From Miscanthus floridulus (lineage: Eukaryota; Streptophyta; Magnoliopsida; Poales; Poaceae), in the NCBI RefSeq assembly GCF_019320115.1, contig NC_089598.1:85321844-85385843 (forward strand): a stretch of 64,000 nt of DNA, in the 5' to 3' direction. Below, in pieces: positions 46,320 to 57,694 of the stretch. The notes beneath the pieces are model-generated. The model was not told the origin of the DNA. It saw nothing but the letters and a program-made list of their open reading frames with translations, and searched no databases. Position 1 is the stretch's first letter. Each line of letters opens with the position of its first letter. Both the position numbers and the translations under genes were made by a program.

Positions 46320-46472
46320 AGCCCGTGAGAAAAGGGCGTGCACGTGCAGTTGGGGACTTGGGCCGACGGGCGAGTGTGGCGCAGAGTCGGGGCCCCTAGG
46401 GAAGCCTCCCTCTCGATCACCTCTATCCGGGCGGCGGCGGCGGACGAAGACGACGACGACACCAATCCTCAG
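46320..46472 (+). other. Candidate 5' leader exon of a host gene or long non-coding RNA
   Basis: GC-rich block ending at CCTCAG|GTACGC, a good donor site, followed by a long AT-rich intron-like stretch. A second candidate exon at 48131-48187 has acceptor CCCTGCCAG and donor GAGAAG|GTATAT. The joined sequence has no in-frame ATG, so it would be untranslated leader or non-coding RNA. The nested retrotransposons starting at 48882 would then lie in the next intron. Confidence 0.3.
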
Positions 46473-48881
46473 GTACGCGCCAGCCTTTCCTTGATCTTGC
46501 TCGAACTGGAACTCGAGTCATTGGGGTTGGTGATTGGTTGGCCTGGTTCATTTATATCTGGATGCTGCGTTTTTGGGTGGTTCCTTGCAAGACGGGTTTT
46601 TATTCGCCTGATTTACTGAGGAGGTCAATGCTAAACTAGCGATTATTGCTATATCTCGGTTAGATTAGATCAAGCACGGTTAAGATTGGATCCGATAAAA
46701 AGCTTCATCTGTCAGATAAGATCAGTATACCAACGATGTCTATGTCTGAATATTTGTGTTCATCACTTGGCCTTGTTTTGTTTGCACTTGTGATTTTCAC
46801 CTGTCTGTTAAGGCTCGGCCAAATTCGATTGAAAAAGATTTATACTACTGGCCGGGTTTATAGATCCACATCACGTTGTATTCTATTTTAGCTAAAAGGT
46901 TTTTTCTTTGGAAAAGAAAATTATGTGCTAATTTTCATCTAGATATGAACTTGCTTGCTCTGTGCTACTCGGATGGTTGTTTTCCTATACTAGAACTGTA
47001 GATATTACTTTTATCCCTTAGTCATTAGCTATCCTGTTAAATATTAATATGTACTTGTGTGAGCATCATATATATTTTAATGTAGGGTATGGTATATAGC
47101 TTTGAAGCCTTGCATGACCTGAGAATAGAATGAGAAACTTTCAAACGATTTTTCTTCTATTCTTTGCATTGTGATACTTGGTGTTATTATTAACTTACCT
47201 GAGTCTAGTACTACATTTAATTTATGATTTTTATCTCATTAACTCAGAGTACTACATTTAATTTATACTATTTTATTCATGTTTGCATGACTCATTAACT
47301 CAAAGTACTCCTATCTCAGCAAGTTCTTTACTGCCTTTGTCTTCCTATAATAGTCCACCATGTGGTGCTCCAGGATCATGTTGCCTGGAAGATAACCAAA
47401 ATGAAAAACATGGCATAGTTATGATGCATGAGTAATTTGCGGAACACCCCTAGCAGATTAGTTGCACAACTTAAATTGTAAGTGAAGTCACTGTGTGCAG
47501 GCATTCTATCATGCTTGAGTTAGATTAGCTATTTAAGCCTAACAAACTGCACAGGAAGCAATAAAATGCATTGAGTAATTTAGTTGCAAAATCTTGAGTA
47601 ATATGTACTAAGGAAGTTGAACATCCAGAATAGTATGTTCCTTTTGTATAGCTGACATTTATATATGTACAATCATTATCAATCGAAAGATGTGACAAAA
47701 ACAGTTGACATTTATCTTCTTTGTGATATTATAGTTGTAATGTCAGCTGATTTAAAGTTCTAAATTAACAACGATTGTCATTTCTTTCTATGCCCAATTT
47801 ATTTATATGGTTTGTGCAGATAACTTGGTATTCTAAACCCAAAACCTTTTACAACATCCTTTGTGAAATGAAGATTTGTATGAATTATTAAAGAACCCGC
47901 GTGTAGGACAGGACCATAAAAGTGTTGAGGATTTGTTGTTGCATTACCATTATGGGAGCTTCTAGCTATGTTGTGTGCTTCGTTTAGGAGATGCTAAATT
48001 AGTTGTAAACTTGAATTGCTTTCTTTGTACCTTACTAAAACTTAGAACAACCAACAACTACCTATATTATACTTTTGTTGCACATGCCCTTAAAAATGCT
48101 AATTTATATTTTTTTCATTTACCCTGCCAGACAAGCCAGACAACAGTCGAGGGAGACACTAGTTAGCTGAAGCCACAGTGGGAGAAGGTATATAGTTTGT
48201 TAAAGTGCATCTCTAATTTACAATTTATAATTTACCCATTGTTATATTATTACATCATGTTCTTTGTTTTTTTAAATAGTTACCACCTATTGAGAGCGTT
48301 ATTTTAATCCTTTGTTTGCGGTGAAGCAAGGTATCAGAATCGTGTACTTTGTATTATACTCGCAAACTAGTAAGAGATAAGGATTTGGATCCTAAAGTAG
48401 TTTTTATCAAACTTACCAAACTTCTCTGAGATGATATCCTCATTTGGGATTATATAGTGTTTGTTGTTTTGTTGTGTCTCAATTCTTCAATATCCTTGTA
48501 CGGTCCAAAATCTTCAATATTCCCATACTGAAGCTTTATCGTTTTTGTAGTCATGTGTGAAATGACAACTTCTATAATTTGGGTCTCTTTGTGCAAATGA
48601 TTGTTCAAAAAAATATTAGTTAATGGTGCAGTTTGTTTAGTGTTTTTACGTCTATATATTCATAATAGAGATAAGAGGCCACAAATGTTGATGAATACAG
48701 TTGATTGTTTTAGACAATTTGTAGCAATTTGTAGCACCCATAGTAACGTTACTACTATTCGAGATACATTTTTGTCCACTGGGAATTCAGAAAAATTTAG
48801 AGGTAAGAGACAGATGCATTCAACGGGTTTGGTTCTAAATCTGTGTTCTAAACCCGTGTATGATGTCTAGATGCTCCTTTG
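46473..48881. other. AT-rich stretch, possible introns
   Basis: T-rich sequence with no long frame, consistent with intron of the candidate exons at 46320-46472 and 48131-48187. No repeats stand out. Confidence 0.35.
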
Positions 48882-48909
48882 TGATGAGGACATGACACCC
48901 ATGCATATG
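48882..48909 (+). repeat. First fragment of the outer 5' LTR
   Basis: 28 bp, TGATGAGG...CATATG, identical in layout to 63458-63485. Its last five bases ATATG are one copy of the inner element's target duplication. Confidence 0.88.
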
Positions 48910-51152
48910 TGAAAGGACCTAGGATGCCGCCTAGAGGGGGGTGAATAAGTGTTTCTAAAAATTAACACCTTTAAATGCGGAAACAATTAGTAAAGGGAGT
49001 TTCCAAAATAGAAACTCCAAATAAAGAGTAACACCACCCCTCACAAGTTAGCCACACAGTATACAAGGTATAAAGAATATATCTAGAAGCTACAATCCTG
49101 CAGCACAAAGTTAGAACTGCGAATAAATATTTTCAGCATAGAGCTCTAATACCAGACACGTCCGGTATGCACGGTTTCTCCAAAACAGCCCCGAACTTGC
49201 TCCTTTCGATTTCTATCTTCAAACCAAACTGCAGGTACCTACTAGAGATATCAATATACACAGAGAACCTGCACAAGAGCTGGAGCAACACAAATTTCAA
49301 ATGAAATGCGAATTGAGACATGATAATTGTTTTACCGAAGTTCGGACTCGTTCGAGTCCTACTCTCCGTTGAGGGGGCTGCGGGTGACCCAGCGAAGGTC
49401 AGCCCTAGAGGGTACCATGAAGGTCACTCTAGCCGGAGTCTTTTCCAACTCCTAGTTGATTCCGAGGCGGTGGAATCGACCATTATAAACTTTCCGAGGC
49501 ACACCACAATCTCCCGGGTGCTCTCCGGCGACGCCTAGCCGTCTAGGACCGAAGAGTCCAAGAGTAACAAATACGAATCACGAGATTGACAATATGCACA
49601 AGTGCTCAAGTGGTTGGATTGCTCTCTTTTTGAATTTCACTCAACCCACAATTTTATTTGGCAAATTTAATCAATCACTCACTAAGAGAGGGTTGGGAGA
49701 GTTGGCAAGGCTCAAAAACGTGTGTGGCAACCAGTAGAATCAGCAGCCTCCAAAGGTGGAGGCTTGGGGGTATTTATAGCTCACTTGGAAAAACTAGCTG
49801 TTTTATAGCCGTTGCCATACCGGACACATCTGGTATGACTCACACTGCCCCAACGGTAACTAAGTTACAGTGACAATGTGAGGTGCCAGAACTCCCGATG
49901 AATACCGAAACTCCCGACCCTCAGCAAATTTGAAAACCTTGTAACTGAGTTAAAGTATGTGAGGTGTTGGAACTCCCGACACATGCTGGAACTTCCGACC
50001 GTCGGAACTCCCGACTCACGTCGGAACTCCCGACCCTCAAGGCTTTTGAAAACTAGCCGTTGGCCTCTGGTCGTGCATACCGGACACGTCCGGTATGAAT
50101 ACCGGACATGTCTGGTATGACCACCACAGTGAACTCTCCAAGATAGTTAAAGCGCTAGACGTCGAAACTCCCGACCATTGCCCGGACTCCCGACCGTCGG
50201 AACTCCCGACTCACGTCAGAACTCCCGACGAACTAACCCGAGAACAACAATTTTACCACTATTGGGTAACCAGCAAAAATAAAGTTAGCTCTTTTGTCGC
50301 TCAAATACTCAAAACTCACATGGGTTGGCTTGAGCACTTATGAAACATTATCTATCAACATGATGCATCCCTCTTAATAGTACGACATACCTATTAAACT
50401 CAAGATTAAAGAAAAAACGAATTTATATCGCTTGAGTTGACCTCTTTTGAATTAATGTCGTCTCTTTCGATCTTCATCAAATAAGGGTGCCAACATGTTG
50501 ATATTGATCTTTACACTTGAGCATAGCCATCTTGAGCACGTGACTTGATTCCATTCATCAAATATGAATAACTCCAAAATGTATCAAGTCACTTCCATCA
50601 AACACTCCAATAGTGATTTGATCCTCCACATAAACGTGGCCATCATAGCTTGATTAGTACCTCAACAAAATGCAAGTACTTCCTTCTTCACCCTAGCTAG
50701 GTTCTTCGACCGCCAAGTCGTCGCTTGCCCTTCACCCTTGCTTAGTACCTCGAAGCCTTTCCTTGCTATCTTCACCATCTCAAGCCATCAAGTCACATCT
50801 TGTGTTGAATCATCCATTCATGTATTGTTATCTTTTTCATTTCAATTTAGCAAGCTTCAAATATGAGACCATTCCATATGCAATATCTTATATCTCATTA
50901 ATTAATTCTTACAAGCTTGCTTTCACATAATACATGGAAATCCCACAATAAACAAGCCCTTTGCATGAATTCCATTTGCATTGTTGTCTTATACTTGAAC
51001 TAGATTGTTTATACAACAATACATCATTTTGGCTTTCATTAAGTACCTGTGAGACAACCTATTACCTGTCTACACTTAGCAAACGGGTTAGTCATTTAAT
51101 CACGTTGTCATTCAATCATCCAAAACCCACTAAAGGGCTAGATGCACTTTCA
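48910..51152 (-). repeat. 3' LTR (element sense) of the inner element
   Basis: 2,243 bp. A minus-strand TATA box (GCTATAAATACCC) lies at about 49768-49780. It contains arrays of TCGGAACTCCCGAC-type units (about 49880-50035 and 50160-50232) and four copies of the 20-bp palindrome. Confidence 0.9.
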
Positions 51153-51168
51153 ATCTCCCCTTTTTGGT
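51153..51168 (-). other. Polypurine tract of the inner element
   Basis: Read on the minus strand: CCAAAAAGGGGAGAT directly before the LTR, which sets the orientation of the element. Confidence 0.75.
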
Positions 51169-51822
51169 GATTGATGACAACTTGATTAAAGCTTACAAAA
51201 GAATATAAACATTTAAACTTTTGGGTTCAATGATTTATGAGAGGCTCCCCCTTAATATGTGCTTATGATTAGAATTCACAAAATGACCTCAAATGTCAAT
51301 TGCACATACTAAAACATATAGGAGACTCCCCCTAAATCATTGCATCCGTGGGGTCCATATGTGTATGACAAAGTAGAATTGTGATGCATATGACAGGATA
51401 TATCACACAAGAATAAATATAAAGTCATCACATCAAATATTTTCATTCTAGCATGCATAGACCTTATGAAAAATAAATACAACACATGTATACCACACAT
51501 AGCACTCATTGCACATTTTCTCAAGTCCACAAGCCACTGATATAAATAAAGATCATGTCTCAAGAGATACATAGATAAAGCATAAGTAAGTCTCATCTCT
51601 CACATGATACAAATTGTCTCAAACTCAAGATACATCAATGAAGCTCAAAAACAAAAACTACAGCCTACAATGCATATCATCAGGTACAAAGATAAGTCAA
51701 ATGAAACAAATATCCTTAAGCTTTAATCAGTCTATCTCCCCCTTTGTCATTTATCACCACAAAGGTCCAACAATGACAAACTAAGGACAAAAGGGGCTGT
51801 AAGCTGTATCTTATCTCTGGCA

Positions 51823-53646
51823 TCACTCATCATCATCTTCGTCTCTCCCAGCATCTTCATCATCTGAGCATGTAACTCGAGCTGGACGAGAACCACCTGC
51901 GCTAGATGGGTCATAGCCAGCAGACCCATAGTAGCCGCCACCAGTAAGGTCACTCCACCAGTCAGAAGCATAGTCATCTATAGAACTGGGACGTGGCTGA
52001 GAGTGAGTAGGCACACGAGCCTGTAGTGGTAGAGTGTTAGGGTGCTCTGGTGTCTGCTGCTGTCGCTGAAGAAACTCAGCATACTCTCTGTCGTATCTGG
52101 TCTACAACTGCTCCTCAGTCTCTGGCTCACTAGCTGCCTCATCTGATAGTGGAGACCTAGGAGGATCAAGCTCAAGCCTAGAAGCAATTTGCTTCAAGGT
52201 TCGAGTATCCTTCCTCCTAGCCTCCCTCTCCTTCTGCTGCCAGGTCTGGATGTCCCGGCACATCCCAAATATGGAGCTGAAAAGCCTGCGAATAGACGAG
52301 GGAGGACTACCACAGCGTGAAGAAGAACATGAAGGAGCACGTGGTGGAGGTGAAGCTCCTACTGCTGCACCACTCTCAGGTGCATCTGCCTTAGCTGTAC
52401 CTGCTGCTCCTCCTGGACCTGCTGGAGGTAACCCTGTCTTAGGCAAGTCTACAACAATCTTCAGGGCCTTGTGAATCTTATCATACTCGAATGTGCGCCC
52501 TATCACCAGCTCAATCATATACATGATATATGGAGCAAAACCACAGCCCTTGAGGGGCCTCTCTCCCACACTCCTGATGTCGGACCAAATAAAGTCAAAC
52601 ATGCTGAAGGACTGAGCATCAGGTGCCATCCTGTGGAGTAGGTTTCTAGAATAATCTGCAATGTTGCCCTTGTCTCCACCCTTGCAGTCAATAGTCTTCC
52701 TGAACATTCTGTCCAGGTATCTGTAAGTAGGGTGAAGACCTAGAACCTTCCCCATAGCTCCTCTCACACCTCTTGGTGGATACATATAGGCGAGCTGCTC
52801 AGGAGGTAACACCTGCTCGGTGTGGATCCTGTCTCTCTGGAGGTCATCCTTTGAGAAGCCAAGCTGAGCGGCAAACACATTATAATCTACACTGTACCAC
52901 TGGCCCTCAAGCATCCAGTGCATCCACCTCTCATCCTCCTCAACAAACAGAGTAGCATAAAGCTGAGCTACTACCTCTGTCTTCCAGTCATGCTGGAACT
53001 CCATGATCTCATAAACTCTTGTGCGCTAGCAAATGGCAATAGCATGATCAACTGAGGCCTTCTTCAACTCTCTAACGTACTACCAGTCTATCCACTGAGA
53101 TCTGGCAATCACTGGGTTCCTAGTGAGAATCACACTGGAGTAGAAGTCCAGGTGAAAAGCTATCTGGAAGCAGTGATCATACTGAACCTTAGGTAAGCCT
53201 CTCGGATCAATTCTTCTTTCATCTCTGGCTCTCCTGGTCATTCCCTTTCCATGGTAGTCAACTCTGGGAACATAAGAGGGTACATTAGGCAGACGTGTCT
53301 CAAGAAGTCCATAATGCATACCCTGACCAGGCTGGTGCTGAGCTGGAGGTACTGCCTGCTCCTCCTCAATCTCCTGCTCCTCATCTGAGTTGTCATCTTC
53401 TGAGCCTCTGTCAGTGCTCTTCCTCTTTCTATCTTCTCTAGACTCCACTCTGAACTCATCAGTGTCAGTGTCAGAAGAAGAGCTCCCTGACCCCTCTGCA
53501 TACTGAGGTGCTGCACTAGAGGCAGCCCTGGTAGACCTCCTACTGGTCGGCTTGAATCTAGGATGCATTTCCTGTCTCGCCTTCTTATACTTTTCAAGTG
53601 CGGGATCATGCCTGTGCTTGGACCTCGGCTCCTATCGTCCACTCAT
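51823..53646 (-). pseudogene. Second ORF of the inner element (putative plant transposon protein domain)
   Basis: ATG at 53646 (MSGR) reads to a stop at 51823 in one frame, about 607 codons, with four in-frame stops, all TAG: after MSGR, after SQWIDW, after AIAIC and after ETEEQL. Order: basic Ser-rich start, acidic segment (EDDNSDEEQEIEEEQ), a folded region of about 200 residues containing AQLYATLFVEEDERWMHWML, LGFSKDDLQR and RPLKGCGFAPYIMYMIELVI, then Pro/Ala-rich and charged tails ending in SDDEDAGRDEDDDE. The central part resembles the family annotated as putative plant transposon protein (Transposase_32-like). It lies where an env-like ORF would be in SIRE elements. Its role is unknown. 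Confidence 0.6.
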
Positions 53647-55669
53647 GGCTGCTGTCTTGTATCCAAAGATTTTTCAAGAAATTTCAGATACATGCCCAAA
53701 ATTTAATCTCGAATTGCAATTTAGACGTAGAATCTTTGATCCATGGTTTTACATCCATTTTGACACACAACTGTCAATAAGTTTGCAAAACATAGATACA
53801 AAAGAAGCTAAGCCTAACAAACAATTCTAAGCTTGGATTGAATCAAAAGGGAGCAGAGGGTCTGCTCTGTTGGGCCATACCGGACACGTCCGATATGGGC
53901 GCCCAGCAACCCTAACTAGGGTTCCTCGATTCAAACCATCATGGATCAATTCCAAACTTTGGGCATTGCTTCTATATCACCAATGCAGCATATTGACCAA
54001 AGGAATTTCAATATCAAGGATTAACCATGTAGATCAGACGAGGTCCACGATTAGGGTACCTTGAGAGAAGAGATGAGAGAGCGATGTGAAATCCAAATCC
54101 ACGGGCCTTCAATCCTTGATTCAAGCCTTCTCCAATGCAATCTCCCTCTCTCCCTTTTCTTGGTGAAATCCTGGTTGCCCTAGGAGAGGAAGAAGTCGGC
54201 GGCTGGGTTGGTTGGAAGGAGACAAGCGTGTCTGGGCCGAAGGGGTACGCTCGGTTTTATAGCCCCGCTCATACCGGACACGTCCGGTATACGCGGGCTG
54301 GCCCAAATAATTCCAAAAAGTGTTTTCTCTCTTCCAATCCCCTTTTCTATTATTTCTCAGTCCAAAAAGGTATATAATCTTGATCCAAACCAAGTATCAT
54401 CACTTTCTTTATCTAATGCCATAAATGATTTTCTCTTTTCCAAATATTTGGCATATATAGATTTCGCTTACTTGAGAGAGATAGAGTGAGACATAATAGA
54501 TTGTGGACTTAAGAAAGCCATGTCATGTGTGATTAGCCAATCAAACAATCAAGGAGAGCTATAATCATCACATGACAATGCTAGGTCACAAAGACCAAGA
54601 TTCAAATAGTTTTTCAAATTCACACCACCTACACATGTTAGTTATGGGTTTTGAAAAATATCTCTCCTATGTCACACAAATGCACATTCTAACATATAAA
54701 GGGCCTTAGATGTACTTACAATGTATGTATGTAAACACATACCTTTTCCTTGAGCCCACAAGAATACCACTAAGAAGATAAACAGCATGATGATCTTTAT
54801 GTTGACCTTAATTGCCAAATAATCATGCTAGATACATTTTCATCCAAAGAACTACAAAGAATGCTAGATAAATTTGTTAGTCCACAATGGTGAAAAATAG
54901 AAACTTAGCTCCCCCTAAATAAGTGCCTCAAGTAATTTGAATGACTTTCAACAAGCACTTTATTCTATTTTGAACCACAACCAAATAATTTGCCATATTT
55001 AAATTTGAGTTGAAGAGATGCTCACAATCCACTTAGATTTGGTAAACCACAAACTTCTGAGTAAATTGAGGATATATTAAAATATATGGATAAAAAAACT
55101 CAGTTGCTTATTCAATTAGTGTTCTGGTTCCTATAATACTGGACACGTCCGATATATATACCGGACACGTCTGGAATACAAAGAACAGAAACACTTACTT
55201 TCTATCCCTGGCCATACCGGACGCGTCCGATAGTAATACCGGACACGTCTGATAGGTGCAGGACAGAACCAATTAATTCACTGCTTGTGATTCTTCGTTT
55301 AGCTCTATTATTTATTGTATACTTATATCTCAACAAATGAATTGCTTTACTAGAGAGCCGTTAAAAGCATCATATGGCAAAGTAAAATTCTTTTTAATTG
55401 AATCTAATTAGCCACTTTCATTATTTCACAAATGTACCTATTTGTGAACTATAGAACACGAAACGAACAAAGTGGCTATCCTATAAGATTTAGGTACTTG
55501 TTACCAATGGTGAAGATGAAATATATGATATATTCATTGAATTATCTCCGAGTCAACCATATAAATGATTATGATAAGAATTGGTTGATAGATTGAGTGA
55601 CTATCATCAAATTGCTTGCTCAACCACCCCAAAGCCTTCATCTCATCACCAAGTACCCACATCTTTATC
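53647..55669. other. Non-coding middle of the inner element
   Basis: No protein-coding signal where pol would be expected. It contains six copies of the 20-bp palindrome (53877, 54271, 55136, 55158, 55214 and 55236). Confidence 0.6.
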
Positions 55670-57642
55670 CTAAGCATACTTTGGTACCCAACACTTGTTG
55701 GGTCCTTTTGAGTTAGTCAACAAGTGCCTAGGCACCCAAATGGCTTTAGCACTAGTTTGTGGTGAACACATCACCTTGCTAGCGCTAACTCCATTTGTGG
55801 TCTTCCTAAGCATATCATTATAAACAAATGTGTTCGGCTTAGGAGTTTTACCATTTGGGCATTCATAACTTAAATGCCCCTTTCTTCTACAAGCATAGCA
55901 TATGCGGCCTTTGTTTGCTCTTTGCTTGCTGTGCTTGTATGGACATCCATCAACCATGTGGCCCATCTCATTGCATCCATAGCATCTTCTTGTTGTAACT
56001 TGGGCTTCCTTTCTTGCCTCTTTGTACATTGGGCATTTCTTGGTAGAATGCCCCAACTTCTTGTTCATGAGACAAGTGCTTTGTCCATCACTCTTCATTT
56101 GCTTGGCCTCCTTGGTAGAAGCCTTTTGATTGGCGGCTTCAACTCTGTCGGCCCAACTCTTGTGTGGACACATAGCCCACTCATGTCCATACAATCCACA
56201 ACCATAGCACATTCTTTTTCCATGTTTCTTGCTCTTGGTTGTGTTGGCCTTGCTTGAGATGTGATTCCTTTGTTGGGTTTTGGAGGAATCAAGGTTTGAA
56301 CCCTTCTCAAGCTTCTTCACCATGTTATCACAGTTATCTTAAGAAGGTTGTGCTTTCTCCTTACCCTTCAATCGAATCACATCTTTCTTTAATCTTTTCA
56401 CCTCTTCTTTGAGCTCTATGTTTTCTATGAGATTTAGCTCAATCAAAGATTGGCTTGCTTGAGGAGCACACTCATTAGTACAAGAAACATTTAATTGAGA
56501 TGGTGTACTAGTGAGTGGATGTGTGAGAGGTTGAGAAAATTTTACCGATGTAATCACAACCTCATGAGCCACCTCAAGCATGATGCTTGATTCTACTACT
56601 TCATCATGAGAGCACTTTAGATGAACATAGTTTGCTTGTAGCACATTATACTTGCTTGATAGTTCATCTAGCCTTGTCTTGAGCTTCAAGTTTTTTTTCT
56701 CTAGTTGTGAAACACTAGAAGAGGATTTAGTAACTAAAGCATGCTCAATTGATAATTTTTCATACCTTTCACTTAGAGCCTTTAGTTCTTCCATCTTGGA
56801 GATGAGAAACAATTCTTGCTTTTGAAGTGATTGCTCTTGCTTCTCAATCTCTTCTTCAAGCTCATCATTCTTTTCAACTATCTTCATGATGATGAACTTG
56901 TCTTTACGGTTGAGATGATCAAGGTTGTAGTTGTCTTCAACTTCAACATCACTCTCATCTTGATCATCTACTTGTGCTTTCTCCTTTTCTTGATCTTTCT
57001 TGTTACTCTTTTTCTTGCTTTTCTTGGCCATGAGACACAAGTGATGAGTATCATGAGATACTGAGGTTGACTCATCACTTGGTCACCATCGGGCTTGAGC
57101 ATCATTGCAAACAGCTGCTCGCTGGTCTGCTACCTCGGCCATACCGAACACGTCCGGTACATGCAGGCAGACAGTAGGTCATGCGCTGCTTGCACTTCTT
57201 GCTCCGGCTCGGCGCTCTTGAGGTCTTGTGAGGCTTCTTCGCTGTATGATGACACAATGGTCATACTTTCTATTGACTCGATCTCAAGTGCATCATCACA
57301 TTTGGATTTTCCATATAAATCAAAAAGTCTAATCCAAATGAGATGAGCACTCTCCGAAGGTGGTTGTCTATTGAAGATTGCCTCATCTTGAACCTCTACA
57401 CTCAATGTACTCAAAATAATATTAATAGCTTGAGCATTGAGTTGCACGCATATCTCTTCCTCTTTTGACAAATTTTTGTAGTTGCTCCAATCAACTGTAG
57501 AAAGAGGTATGCTTGCATCCACAATATGCTCAACAAGAGGACTAATATCTCTAAAAGCATTTAGTACATGTATTGACCAAGTTAGAAAGTTTGAACCATC
57601 ATTTTGGAGAAACACCGGCTCCAACTCGATAGATGTCGACAT
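55670..57642 (-). pseudogene. Copia-type gag with several zinc knuckles, inner element
   Basis: Capsid-type polyprotein that would package the element RNA. ATG at 57642 (MSTSIELEPVFLQNDGSN) starts the Copia gag domain, with FLTWSIHVLNAFRD and IFNRQPPSESAHLIWIRLFD. A frameshift lies between 57130 and 57040. Next is a Lys-rich then coiled-coil segment of about 230 residues. After a TAA near 56340 come CCHC knuckles: CYGCGLYGHEWAMC, CYGCNEMGHMVDGC and CYACRRKGHLSYEC. A fourth, CLMNKKLGHSTKKC, has lost its second Cys. It ends at 55670 (GPNKCWVPKYA). No protease follows. Confidence 0.85.
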
Positions 57643-57676
57643 CCTTTTCTCATAGCGGTGAAGCTTTAGGTGAGAA

Positions 57677-57694
57677 CCTTGCTCTAATACCAAT
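57677..57694 (-). other. Primer binding site of the inner element (iMet type)
   Basis: On the minus strand ATTGGTATTAGAGCAAGG follows the LTR. TGGTATTAGAGC differs by one transition from the usual iMet site TGGTATCAGAGC. Confidence 0.85.

Noticed and set aside
46338..46619. Protein-coding gene starting at 46338
   Set aside because: The frame opens with GTG and has an in-frame TGA just upstream with no ATG; at best it is untranslated leader.
51309..51596. 95-codon minus-strand frame
   Set aside because: It lies in non-coding sequence next to the inner element's PPT with no domain and AT-driven composition.
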